A DNA stretch of 9,092 nt from SAR202 cluster bacterium. GTDB taxonomy: Bacteria; Chloroflexota; Dehalococcoidia; Lucifugimonadales; JASMAO01. The notes beneath the pieces were generated by a model. It was not told the origin of the DNA. It ran no database searches and was given only the letters and a program-made list of their open reading frames with translations. A program made the position numbers and the translations under genes. The stretch lies in NCBI GenBank assembly GCA_030754315.1, contig JASMAO010000051.1, forward strand, positions 1 through 9,092. Direction: 5' to 3'. Of the stretch, positions 1 through 7,418 are shown piece after piece; position 1 is the first letter of the stretch, and every line of letters starts with the position of its first letter.

Positions 1-1
1 C

Positions 2-874
2 AACACAATGGTGGCTACTTGGGCAACGGTGATCTTCCTTGCGTTGATATCCTACATATCTACTCGCAGAATCCAAGAAGTACCTGGTCGACTCCAAGGT
101 CTGGTTGAGACGATCCTTGAATTCTTCCTTAACCTAGCAGAAAACGTCGCTGGCAAAGAAAAGGCAAGAAAATTCTTCCCCCTCACGATGACAATCTTCC
201 TATTCGTAGTCACAGCTAACTGGATGGGAATACTTCCTTTATTCGGCACAGTTGGGTGGGTAGAACCGGCTGAACAAATAATCCACCATGCAGAAGACAA
301 AGCGAAAGCCGAAGGTGTACACTTGGATCTTAGTAGCGTACACCTACAGGTCTTCGACAAAGTAGGGCCTCTATCTGTACAGCCTCTGGGATCGGTCGCC
401 AGTGATATAACCAACGCTAAGGAGATGGAGGTGGTCGGTTTGGCAAACGGACAGAAAGCCGGTCTGTTAGTACCCTACTTACGAAGCGCCAATACCGACA
501 TCAACATGACTTTGGGTATCGCTATTATTGCAATGGTAATGGTCCATTGGTGGGGATTAAGGATACTTGGTGTTCCAAAGCATATCGGGAAATTCATAAA
601 CTTCAAAGAAGGCGTCATTGGTCTATTCGTTGGAGTTCTGGAAGCGGTAAGTGAAGTAGCTCGCATCATTGCCTTCACTTTCCGACTTTTCGGAAATATT
701 TTCGCGGGCGAAGTACTACTCATTGCAATGGCTTTCCTCCTACCGCTGATAGGCCTTGTACCCTTTCTTGGGCTTGAATTATTCGTTGGACTGATTCAAG
801 CGTTTATTTTTTCTATGCTCACCCTAGTGTTTGCGGCCACAGCAACTGTTTCACACGGGGACGGAGACCATTAA
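2..874 (+). CDS. atpB: F1Fo ATP synthase subunit a (5' end cut off by the window)
   Basis: Membrane subunit a of the Fo motor, which forms the proton half-channels against the c-ring. The first ATG is at 8, but the frame is open to the window edge and the residues before it read N-T. Family members usually have a similar N-T before the first helix, so the true start lies upstream and this is a 5'-partial gene. Residues are numbered from the ATG at 8. A first helix lies at about 3-18 and the conserved KFFPLT..FLFVVTANWMGILP helix at 55-77. RSANTDINMTL at 159-169 precedes the next helix. The essential arginine is R226 in RLFGN, with N230, E235 and Q264 at the expected conserved places. The loop between about 81 and 158 is much longer than usual and is charged and His-containing. 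It is the first gene of the operon visible here; atpE follows after 52 nt. Confidence 0.97.
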   Translation, partial: NTMVATWATVIFLALISYISTRRIQEVPGRLQGLVETILEFFLNLAENVAGKEKARKFFPLTMTIFLFVVTANWMGILPLFGTVGWVEPAEQIIHHAEDKAKAEGVHLDLSSVHLQVFDKVGPLSVQPLGSVASDITNAKEMEVVGLANGQKAGLLVPYLRSANTDINMTLGIAIIAMVMVHWWGLRILGVPKHIGKFINFKEGVIGLFVGVLEAVSEVARIIAFTFRLFGNIFAGEVLLIAMAFLLPLIGLVPFLGLELFVGLIQAFIFSMLTLVFAATATVSHGDGDH

Positions 875-926
875 TTCGAATAATATGCGAATTCTATTGA
901 CAAAAAACTGATGCAAGGAGCGTGGA

Positions 927-1151
927 ATGGAAGGGAACATTAAGGACATAGCGGCGGGCTTGGCAATAGGACTGGGCGCATTGGGCCCAAGCCTAGGTAT
1001 CGGAATCTTGGCAGCAAAGGCCATGGAGGCCCTGGGGCGAAACCCGGAAGCTGCGGGACCGATACAGCAAAATATGATTTTGGCTATAGCCTTCGCCGAA
1101 GCAATAGCAATTTACGCCCTTGTTGTCGCAGTTATAATCAAGTTCGTTTGA
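927..1151 (+). CDS. atpE: F1Fo ATP synthase subunit c (proteolipid ring)
   Basis: Subunit c, a two-helix hairpin that assembles into the rotating proton-carrying ring. It is 74 aa, a normal length for a bacterial c subunit. Helix 1 (about 5-33) carries the glycine-rich face G15, G17, G20, G24, G26. Position 22 is Ser where many relatives have Gly (GPSLGIG against GPGIGIG). The polar loop R38-N39-P40 docks onto gamma/epsilon. Helix 2 (about 48-72) carries the ion-binding carboxylate E58 in AFAEAIAIY. The Na+ ligand set (Gln in helix 1 and Glu-Ser/Thr in helix 2) is absent because L23 and A59 occupy those regions, so proton coupling is inferred. A good Shine-Dalgarno AAGGAG (915-920) lies 6 nt before the ATG, which suits a subunit needed in about ten copies. 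Confidence 0.98.
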   Translation: MEGNIKDIAAGLAIGLGALGPSLGIGILAAKAMEALGRNPEAAGPIQQNMILAIAFAEAIAIYALVVAVIIKFV

Positions 1152-1212
1152 TTCCGCGTCAAATCATGGGTCAATCGCCCGAATATTTAGAACCGGTAAC
1201 CGAGGAACTGCT

Positions 1213-1713
1213 ATGGAAGCATTAGGTATTAACTTACCCGGCCTAATCACATCTATAGTAAGTTTCCTGATTCTATTTGGGATCTTGCGTGCGGTGCTGT
1301 ACAAACCAATGCTAAAGATGCTTGACAACCGATCGGCTCGAATTAAAGACAGCCTGGAGACAGCCGAGCGCACCAAAAAAGACGCTGAGAGGTCCCAAGA
1401 AGAGACGCAAAGACAAATTGAGGCAGCCAGAAACGAAGGTCAATCAATGATCGTCCAAGCAAAGGAAATAGCCGGTAGGGTCCGTCAAGAGGAACTTGCC
1501 AAAGCCAGAGAAGAGATTGAAGCTGAGCGTTCTAGAGCACAGGCGGACATTCAGCGTGAACGGGACTCTGCCATTGAGGAGCTCCGCAGAGAGTTTTCTG
1601 GCCTAGCGCTATCGGCAGCGGAAAGAATAGTTGAACACTCGCTTAATGAATCGGCTCACAAAGAGTTGATAGAAAAAGTGTTAGAAGAGAGTTCTAGTCT
1701 CGGCTCACACTGA
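1213..1713 (+). CDS. atpF: F1Fo ATP synthase subunit b (peripheral stalk)
   Basis: Subunit b forms the dimeric outer stalk that holds alpha3beta3 still against the rotor. The protein is 166 aa, typical of the family. There is one N-terminal membrane helix at about 8-29 (LPGLITSIVSFLILFGILRAV), then YKPMLKMLDNRSARIKDSLE at the membrane exit. A long, highly charged alpha-helical coiled coil rich in E, K, R, Q and A runs from about 40 to 130. The C-terminal part AAERIVEHSLNES matches the usual delta-binding end. Only one b gene is present, with no b' partner, so a b2 homodimer is expected. The start is preceded by GAGGAACTG (1202-1210), and the same nine bases precede atpA. The gene lies 61 nt after atpE and 62 nt before atpH. 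Confidence 0.96.
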   Translation: MEALGINLPGLITSIVSFLILFGILRAVLYKPMLKMLDNRSARIKDSLETAERTKKDAERSQEETQRQIEAARNEGQSMIVQAKEIAGRVRQEELAKAREEIEAERSRAQADIQRERDSAIEELRREFSGLALSAAERIVEHSLNESAHKELIEKVLEESSSLGSH

Positions 1714-1775
1714 TCCCGGCCTTGAGACCTTCACCAGCGATTTTAGACAAGATAAACCGATCTGAAGGTAAATGA

Positions 1776-2318
1776 ATGCCAGTAGAAGCTTCTGCCAAGA
1801 GATACGCCCAAGCTATCTTCCAGATAGCTTCGGAGCGAAATACACTAGACGAATGGACCGACAACCTTACGGTTGTTGAGAAATCTTTGAACAATATCCA
1901 ATTCCTAAATCTGCTTGATGCACCGCAGATTCCGGGCTCGGAAAAAATTAGGGTTGCCAAGAATGTTCTGGAAAAGACCGTAAAACCGCTGGCCGTCAAT
2001 CTTGTCTCCCTGCTTTCTACCCGAAACCTGGTTCACCTGATACCTAATACTTTGAAGGAATACACGGCTCTTCTCGACACCCATCGCGGCATAGAGCGGG
2101 CAGTCGTGACTACCGCGGTACAAATAGACACCACTCACTTGACTAAAATAAATAAAATTTTGGAAAAAATCAGCGGAAATCAAATCGATATCACCAGCAA
2201 TGTAGACCCACAGATACTTGGTGGATTGATTGCCCAGATTGATGACCGGGTTATTGACGGTAGTACACGTAGAAGACTTCAAACTATGCATCGCGATATC
2301 GTTGGCCAAAACAAGTAA
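1776..2318 (+). CDS. atpH: F1Fo ATP synthase subunit delta
   Basis: Subunit delta (OSCP-type) caps the top of F1 and joins it to the b-subunit stalk. It is 180 aa, the normal family size. The N-terminal part (VEASAKRYAQAIFQIASE, residues 3-20) is the classic start of the helical bundle that binds the alpha N-termini. The C-terminal signature is visible as DPQILGGLIAQIDDRVIDGS and then TRRRL, matching the family pattern GGxxxxxxDxVIDGS. The ATG at 1776 has GAAGG 7 nt upstream. A second ATG at 1772 is out of frame and gives no family-like protein. The gene follows atpF and precedes atpA in the standard order. Confidence 0.96.
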   Translation: MPVEASAKRYAQAIFQIASERNTLDEWTDNLTVVEKSLNNIQFLNLLDAPQIPGSEKIRVAKNVLEKTVKPLAVNLVSLLSTRNLVHLIPNTLKEYTALLDTHRGIERAVVTTAVQIDTTHLTKINKILEKISGNQIDITSNVDPQILGGLIAQIDDRVIDGSTRRRLQTMHRDIVGQNK

Positions 2319-2401
2319 TCAAGAAGGCGCCACGGCCAGAGAACTGACTAAACAACACAACTAGTACCCTTACAATCTATCTAGTCTAGGCGGAGGAACT
2401 G

Positions 2402-3913
2402 ATGGCGGTTAGAGGACAAGACATAGCATCGGTAATAAAGCAACAAATCGAGGAATTTGGGCATGAACTCTCGATGGTGGATGTGGGTACCGTGGTCGAA
2501 GTAGGCGATGGGATAGCCAGAATCCATGGTCTCTCCGGGGTTGGCTCTAATGAATTAGTGGAATTCGAGGGTGGTATTACAGGAATGGCACTGAACCTTG
2601 AAGAGGACGGGGTCGGCGCAGTCATACTCGGTGATCCACAGGACGTTAAGGAAGGTGCCGACGTGCGCGGCACTGGCCGAATAGTGGAAGTCCCCGTTGG
2701 GGATACTCTAATAGGAAGGATCGTGGACGCCCTAGCCAATCCTCTTGACGGCAAGGGTGCAATCAAAACTGAAGTAACTAGTCCGACCGAGGTCATAGCA
2801 CCCGATGTAGCATCTAGGCAGGCAGTTGACACACCAATGCAAACGGGTGTTAAGGCTATCGATTCCATGGTCCCCATAGGACGAGGACAGCGTGAACTAA
2901 TTATAGGTGATCGTTCCATCGGGAAAACTGCATTGGTTACCGACACGATAATCAACCAAAAAGGAGGAGATCTCACCTGTATTTACGTAGCCATCGGACA
3001 AAGAGCAGCAAAGGTAGCTCAACTTGCTGCGAAACTCGAAGAAAATGGCGCAATGGAACATACGGTCATAGTGGCAGCTAACGCTTCGGATCCAGCATCT
3101 ATGCAATACCTAGCACCTTACACCGGATGTGCTATAGGTGAGCATTTCATGAGGCAAGGCAAGGACGCCTTGATAATTTACGACGACCTATCCAAGCACG
3201 CTTGGGCTTACCGACAGATGTCACTTTTGCTCAGGCGTCCCCCGGGACGCGAAGCGTATCCTGGCGACGTTTTTTATTTGCACAGCCGGCTTTTAGAGAG
3301 AGCGGCAAGATTGGCTCCCGATCTCGGCGGTGGCTCGCTAACTGCGCTACCCATCATCGAAACATTGGCAGGGGACGTCTCGGCCTACGTTCCAACTAAC
3401 GTGATATCAATAACCGACGGGCAGATATACCTTGAACCAGAACTCTTTAACTCAGGCATAAGACCCTCGATAAACGCCGGTCTTTCTGTGTCACGCGTCG
3501 GCAGTTCCGCTCAAACGAAGGCAATGAAAAAAGTTGCGGGGCGTCTTCGTTTAGACCTAGCCCAATACGCCGCTCTTGCAAGCTTCGCACAGTTTGGGAC
3601 CGCTGATCTAGACGCGGCAACACGTGCACAACTTGAACGCGGTCAAAGGGCTGTCGAGGTTTTGAAACAGAACGAATCCCTTCCACAGACGCTACAGCAA
3701 CAGGTCACAATTTTATTCGCTCTAGCCAACGGACATCTCGACGACATAGCGATAGATAAAGTGAGCGCCTTCGAAGATGGGCTCCACAGCTTCATGTCAT
3801 CAAACCACCCCGAAATCCTTCAGGCAATCGCCGATTCAGGGGATATATCAGAGGAGAACTCAACTGCATTAACAGCGAGCATAAAAGAGTTTAAAGATAC
3901 GGTTTCTTTTTAA
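2402..3913 (+). CDS. atpA: F1Fo ATP synthase subunit alpha
   Basis: The regulatory, non-catalytic nucleotide-binding subunit of the F1 head. At 503 aa it is full length. An N-terminal beta-barrel (about 25-95) is followed by the nucleotide-binding domain with Walker A GDRSIGKT at 169-176. The usual family motif is GDRQTGKT, so positions 172 and 173 differ, but the invariant G174-K175-T176 is intact. Walker B is LIIYDD (257-262), followed by SKHAWAYRQMSLLLRRPPGR. GLSVSRVGSSAQ at 360-371 contains the arginine finger R365, which reaches into the catalytic site of beta. The C-terminal helical domain is complete. A very strong ribosome site, GGAGG with GAACTG before the ATG, suits a subunit made in three copies. 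The 83 nt before it contain no convincing promoter. Confidence 0.98.
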   Translation: MAVRGQDIASVIKQQIEEFGHELSMVDVGTVVEVGDGIARIHGLSGVGSNELVEFEGGITGMALNLEEDGVGAVILGDPQDVKEGADVRGTGRIVEVPVGDTLIGRIVDALANPLDGKGAIKTEVTSPTEVIAPDVASRQAVDTPMQTGVKAIDSMVPIGRGQRELIIGDRSIGKTALVTDTIINQKGGDLTCIYVAIGQRAAKVAQLAAKLEENGAMEHTVIVAANASDPASMQYLAPYTGCAIGEHFMRQGKDALIIYDDLSKHAWAYRQMSLLLRRPPGREAYPGDVFYLHSRLLERAARLAPDLGGGSLTALPIIETLAGDVSAYVPTNVISITDGQIYLEPELFNSGIRPSINAGLSVSRVGSSAQTKAMKKVAGRLRLDLAQYAALASFAQFGTADLDAATRAQLERGQRAVEVLKQNESLPQTLQQQVTILFALANGHLDDIAIDKVSAFEDGLHSFMSSNHPEILQAIADSGDISEENSTALTASIKEFKDTVSF

Positions 3914-3923
3914 AGCCTCTTTT

Positions 3924-3928
3924 AGGAG
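3924..3928 (+). promoter_or_regulatory. Distant Shine-Dalgarno of atpG
   Basis: AGGAG ends 14 nt before the TTG start at 3943, beyond the usual 5-9 nt. It lies only 1 nt before an out-of-frame ATG at 3930. It is the only purine-rich candidate site upstream of atpG, so gamma translation may be inefficient or rely on coupling to atpA, which ends at 3913. Confidence 0.5.
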
Positions 3929-3942
3929 CATGATTCCACAAT

Positions 3943-4803
3943 TTGTCCAGCGTTCGTGAAATAAGGCGACGCATCCGAAGCGTCCAAAATACCGCTAAGA
4001 TCACAAAGGCGATGTCTATGATTGCAGCGTCTAAAATGCGCCGCTCTCAAGAAGCGGCACTGATGGGCAGGCCCTACGCTGATCGAATGCGCGATCTCTT
4101 GTCAGACCTAGCTGCACAACGACAGGATGAGGAGTGGTTACACCCTCTCCTAAAGCGCAGGGAAGCGAAGAAAATATCCCTAATCATTATTACCCCCGAC
4201 CGAGGTTTGACAGGGGGACTGCATAGTAAAATCAATCGAGTTGCGGGACAGTTTTTGCTAACCCAAAATGCAGAAACAAGCGTGATATCCGTCGGCAGGA
4301 AAGGTCGAGACTTTATGGTTAGCACTGGTCAGGGCGTCCAAGCAGTTTTTGCTGACTTAGGCGATCGTCCCACCGTTGCAGATATAACGCCCATAACAAA
4401 ACTTGTCATAGATAGCTACACGTCGGAGCAAATCGATGCGGTCCAATTAGCCTACGCGCAGTTTGTAAGTACTACCGTCCAACACGCGGTAATTGAGCCC
4501 CTACTACCAGTCATTCCTGGCAACTTGGACGTCAAAGACTCCGTTGGTTACATCTATGAGCCTAGCAGCATGGAAGTCTTATCCGCGCTTTTACCACGAT
4601 TTGTTGAAATGCAAGTTTATCATGCTGTACTTGAGAGTATCGCCAGCGAGCAGTCGGCCAGAATGGTTGCAATGCGAAACGCGACCGACAACGCCAACGA
4701 GATGGTAGAAGAACTCACTCTGATTATGAACAAAGCTCGCCAGGAAAACATCACCAAGGAATTACTGGACATCGTTGGAGGCGCTGCTGCTGTTGAATCT
4801 TAG
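3943..4803 (+). CDS. atpG: F1Fo ATP synthase subunit gamma (central shaft), TTG start
   Basis: Gamma is the central rotor shaft inside alpha3beta3. The protein is 286 aa. The N-terminal helix SSVREIRRRIRSVQNTAKIT and KAMSMIAASKMRR match the family from its usual second residue. The C-terminal helix has MVAMRNATDNANEMVEELT and ends with ITKELLDIVGGAAA, also family-typical. The start must be TTG at 3943: an in-frame TGA stop at 3931 lies just upstream, and no ATG or GTG is available before the conserved residues. The nearest Shine-Dalgarno, AGGAG at 3924-3928, is 14 nt away, which is longer than usual. An out-of-frame ATG at 3930 lies between them. Weak initiation would fit one gamma per complex, but that is inference. 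The gene lies 29 nt after atpA. Confidence 0.95.
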   Translation: MSSVREIRRRIRSVQNTAKITKAMSMIAASKMRRSQEAALMGRPYADRMRDLLSDLAAQRQDEEWLHPLLKRREAKKISLIIITPDRGLTGGLHSKINRVAGQFLLTQNAETSVISVGRKGRDFMVSTGQGVQAVFADLGDRPTVADITPITKLVIDSYTSEQIDAVQLAYAQFVSTTVQHAVIEPLLPVIPGNLDVKDSVGYIYEPSSMEVLSALLPRFVEMQVYHAVLESIASEQSARMVAMRNATDNANEMVEELTLIMNKARQENITKELLDIVGGAAAVES

Positions 4804-4878
4804 GGCCACCATGAGGAATACCTTAAAACCTCAACCCAAGCAGAGAATTCAAAGAGCTCCTTGGGAACGCCGAAATTT

Positions 4879-4884
4879 GGAGGA
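4879..4884 (+). promoter_or_regulatory. Ribosome binding site that fixes the atpD start
   Basis: GGAGGA lies 3 nt before the ATG at 4888. It would be inside the coding region if the upstream TTG at 4861 were used, and the protein from 4888 begins exactly as family members do. This decides for the 466-aa form. Confidence 0.85.
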
Positions 4885-4887
4885 AAC

Positions 4888-6288
4888 ATGGCAACTGGAA
4901 AAGTAACCCAAGTCATAGGGACGGTAGTAGACGCCGAGTTCCCATCCGGCGAAATGCCCAAAATATACAATGCCCTCGAGACCCAGATCAAGGGTCAAAG
5001 CCTGGCTCTGGAAGTCGAACAGCACATTGGCAACAATTGGGTTCGTTGTTTAGCTCTCGGCCCTACCGAAGGACTCACGAGAGGGATCGCCGTAACAGAC
5101 ACAGGTGCGCCAATCACTGTGCCCGTTGGGGAAGCCACTCTGGGACGACTATTTAATTGCCTAGGTGAGCCTTTAGACAAACTCGATGAAGTCAAATCTG
5201 AATCACGATGGCCGATCCATAGAAAACCTCCTACACTTGAAGATCAAGCCACAACCATTGAGGTGTTAGAAACGGGGATCAAAGTGATGGATCTGGTCAC
5301 TCCTTTTACAAGGGGAGGCAAAATCGGTGCCTATGGCGGTGCAGGCACTGGAAAGACAGTTATTATCCAAGAATTGATCCGAAACATCGGCGCAGAACAC
5401 CAGGGTGTGTCTGTATTTGCTGGAGTCGGGGAGAGATCACGTGAGGGTAATGACTTGTGGCACGAGATGCAAGAATCGGGCGTCCTTAGCAGCACCGTGT
5501 TAGTCTTCGGCCAAATGAACGAGCCTCCAGGAATCAGAGCTCGCGTTGGACTGACGGGACTAACCATGGCCGAATATTTTAAGGAAGAACGAGGCCAAGA
5601 CGTCCTAATGTTCATTGACAATATATACAGGTATATATTAGCCGGTATGGAGGTTTCAGCACTCCTTGGACGAATGCCTTCCGCTGTAGGCTATCAACCA
5701 ACGCTGGCAACAGAGATGGGAGAGCTAGAGGAACGAATCACATCGAGCAACGCCGGATCTATAACATCCTTCCAAGCGATCTATGTGCCTGCCGACGATT
5801 ATACAGACCCCGGCATCGTTACTACATTCGGCCATCTAGACGCAGTTGTCTCGCTCGACCGAGGCCTCGTGGAACAGGGCCTCTACCCTGCAGTTGACCC
5901 GTTGGCTTCCTCGTCAAGGATCTTAGAGCCGTCAATTGTAGGCCAAGAACATTACACCGCCGCCAGAGGAGTCCAGCAGGTACTGCAAAGATATCGCGAT
6001 CTGCAGGACATTATCGCTATCCTTGGTGTCGAGGAGCTATCCGAGGATGATCGGCTGACAGTTGCAAGGGCGCGCAAAATACAACGCTTTCTCACGCAAC
6101 CTTTCTTCGTCGCAGAGATCTTCACCGGTCAGGAAGGGCGATATGTGCCTATCAAAGAGACGGTGCGAGGCTTCACTGAAATACTCGATGGCAAGCATGA
6201 TGACTTACCAGAGCAAGCCTTCTATATGACCGGATCTATAGATGAGGCTGTCGAGAAAGCAGTAGAAATGGGTAACCAAGCAGCATAA
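4888..6288 (+). CDS. atpD: F1Fo ATP synthase subunit beta (catalytic)
   Basis: The catalytic subunit of F1, which makes ATP from ADP and phosphate. The start chosen is ATG 4888, with GGAGGA (4879-4884) 3 nt upstream, giving 466 aa that begin MATGKVTQVIGTVVDAEFP as in the family. The upstream in-frame TTG at 4861 would add nine unlikely residues and include the ribosome site. Walker A is GGAGTGKT at 150-157; the usual motif is GGAGVGKT. The catalytic glutamate is E182 in GVGERS, and Walker B ends at D244 in VLMFID. The adenine-side segment YPAVDPLASSSRIL is at 333-346, and the lever motif reads EELSEDD (382-388) in place of DELSEED. NIYRYILAGMEVSALLG and DYTDPGIVTTFGHLDA are features I associate with Dehalococcoidia. 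The gene lies 84 nt after atpG and 18 nt before atpC. Confidence 0.98.
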   Translation: MATGKVTQVIGTVVDAEFPSGEMPKIYNALETQIKGQSLALEVEQHIGNNWVRCLALGPTEGLTRGIAVTDTGAPITVPVGEATLGRLFNCLGEPLDKLDEVKSESRWPIHRKPPTLEDQATTIEVLETGIKVMDLVTPFTRGGKIGAYGGAGTGKTVIIQELIRNIGAEHQGVSVFAGVGERSREGNDLWHEMQESGVLSSTVLVFGQMNEPPGIRARVGLTGLTMAEYFKEERGQDVLMFIDNIYRYILAGMEVSALLGRMPSAVGYQPTLATEMGELEERITSSNAGSITSFQAIYVPADDYTDPGIVTTFGHLDAVVSLDRGLVEQGLYPAVDPLASSSRILEPSIVGQEHYTAARGVQQVLQRYRDLQDIIAILGVEELSEDDRLTVARARKIQRFLTQPFFVAEIFTGQEGRYVPIKETVRGFTEILDGKHDDLPEQAFYMTGSIDEAVEKAVEMGNQAA

Positions 6289-6306
6289 AGTCGAGCCAGT
6301 ATTCAA

Positions 6307-6732
6307 ATGACAGTTTTGAAACTAGAGATTGCGACCGCAGAGCGACTCGTTTATGCCGAAGACGTAAGCATCGTGGTGGCACCTGGAGCAGACGGCGAAC
6401 TGGCCATCCTTCCTGAACACACGTCTCTGCTAACAACCCTCAAGCCAGGCGAGCTACGAGTGGTCAAAGATGGAAAAGAAAGCTTAATTGCAGTCAGTGG
6501 CGGATTTATGGAAGTCCTGTCCAACAGGGTCACCATTCTCGCTGATACTGCCGAGCGCAGCGAGGAAATAGACGAAGAACGAGCCAGCATAGCCCTAAAA
6601 CGCGCTCAGGAACAAATGACCCAAGCAAGTTCTCAGATGGAACTTGAAAAGGCCATGGCGGCCATGCGCAGGTCTCAGGCGAGAGTGGCTGTAGCCAGAA
6701 GAAAACGTCGAACGAATTCAGCAGCCAACTAG
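6307..6732 (+). CDS. atpC: F1Fo ATP synthase subunit epsilon
   Basis: Epsilon sits at the foot of gamma, couples it to the c-ring and can inhibit ATP hydrolysis. It is 141 aa. The N-terminal beta-sandwich (about 1-84) is recognised by LEIATAERLVYAEDV, APGADGELAILPEHTSLLT and the conserved GGFMEV (65-70) ending in ILAD. The C-terminal helical hairpin (about 86-135) is present. Its first helix begins IDEERA (88-93), which fits the I(L)DxxRA ATP-binding motif described for Bacillus epsilon. RR at 121-122 in the second helix is a possible partner. The last 12 residues are strongly basic (RRKRR). No clear Shine-Dalgarno precedes the ATG, so translational coupling to atpD, whose stop is 18 nt upstream, is likely. 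It is the last gene of the operon. Confidence 0.95.
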   Translation: MTVLKLEIATAERLVYAEDVSIVVAPGADGELAILPEHTSLLTTLKPGELRVVKDGKESLIAVSGGFMEVLSNRVTILADTAERSEEIDEERASIALKRAQEQMTQASSQMELEKAMAAMRRSQARVAVARRKRRTNSAAN

Positions 6733-6768
6733 ATCGTTAAAGCCAATAAGATACTGGCCCATCTTTTA

Positions 6769-7413
6769 TCAACGCTGTTGATTACGTAGCAAATAGAAAG
6801 TAAGCGACTGTAGGGAAACCACAGGGTCTATATTCCTCATAACTATATCCGTTGGAACCTTAAGTGCCACAGGCGCGTAGTTAAGAATCCCCTTAATACC
6901 GGCATGAATTAATTGATCAACCACGGATTGTGCCTGTTGGGCTGGCACTGCAACAATAGCTATGGCGACTTTACGTTTCTCTATAGTTGGGCCTATACTC
7001 AACATCGGCAATACTTTGATACCACCAACGTCTGTCCCAATCTGTCGAGTGTCGCTGTCGAACGCAGCAACGATGTCAAACCCCTCAGGAGCAAATCCAG
7101 GGTAGTTAATGATCGCCTGTCCCAAGCGGCCCATTCCTACCAAACACGTCAGCCATTTACGATCAAGCCCAAGAATCTGTCCCAGTTCGTTTACAAGAAA
7201 TTCGACATTGTAGCCTCTACCCTGCTTACCGAACCGTCCAAAATAACTCAGATCCTTCCTGATCTGGGCAGGCTCCATTTGAAGAAAGCTGCCTAATTGT
7301 CGAGAGCTAACGACATCCTTTTGTTCATTTAGCAAGACGTTGAGTGCGCGTATGTAGAGTGGTAGTCGTAAGATAACCACATCGGGAACCGCGTTAAGAT
7401 TTGTATCCAACAC
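6769..7413 (-). CDS. rex: Redox-sensing transcriptional repressor Rex
   Basis: Rex is a dimeric repressor that binds DNA when NADH/NAD+ is low and is released by NADH. It typically controls respiration and fermentation genes. GTG at 7413 was chosen, giving 214 aa, close to the usual Rex length. GGGAG lies 5 nt before it, and the conserved VVILRLPLYIRAL begins at residue 12. The longer frame from TTG 7488 starts at about the predicted transcription start, so it is unlikely. The N-terminal winged helix (about 12-80) has recognition helix QIRKDLSYFG (50-59) and wing FGKQGRGYNVEFL. The Rossmann domain follows with LVGMGRLG (91-98, GxGxxG) and NYPGF; D119 in AAFD is the likely ribose contact. GIKGILNYAPV and the domain-swapped C-terminal helix SLQSLTFYL complete the family pattern. 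The gene is convergent with atpC and divergent from citrate synthase. Confidence 0.95.
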   Translation of the reverse strand: MLDTNLNAVPDVVILRLPLYIRALNVLLNEQKDVVSSRQLGSFLQMEPAQIRKDLSYFGRFGKQGRGYNVEFLVNELGQILGLDRKWLTCLVGMGRLGQAIINYPGFAPEGFDIVAAFDSDTRQIGTDVGGIKVLPMLSIGPTIEKRKVAIAIVAVPAQQAQSVVDQLIHAGIKGILNYAPVALKVPTDIVMRNIDPVVSLQSLTFYLLRNQQR

Positions 7414-7418
7414 TTCGA

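Noticed and set aside
679..696. Seven-base-pair hairpin with a 4-nt loop around the essential arginine codon of atpB.
   Set aside because: It follows from the codons of the invariant F-R-L-F-G sequence; no regulatory context is visible.
897..902. Perfect TTGACA between atpB and atpE as an internal promoter -35.
   Set aside because: No -10-like hexamer lies 16-18 nt downstream; that region is the Shine-Dalgarno of atpE.
981..990. Ten-base perfect palindrome in atpE.
   Set aside because: It lies in the conserved helix-1 codons for L-G-P; palindromes of this length occur by chance and the context suggests no function.
3235..3250. GC-rich inverted repeat GCGTCC/GGACGC within atpA.
   Set aside because: It encodes the invariant RRPPGRE and is explained by protein conservation.
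4811..4906. A 31-codon basic ORF in the atpG-atpD gap, running past the atpD start.
   Set aside because: It has no Shine-Dalgarno and no family resemblance. Similar out-of-frame ATGs upstream of atpE (911), atpF (1166) and atpH (1772) also run past the next start, about as often as chance allows in such gaps.
6733..6768. Possible bidirectional terminator between the convergent atpC and rex ends (AAGAT 6748-6752, ATCTT 6761-6765).
   Set aside because: The stem has only five mostly A-T pairs with an 8-nt loop and a short T run, too weak to call. The two transcripts probably overlap, but I cannot show where they end.
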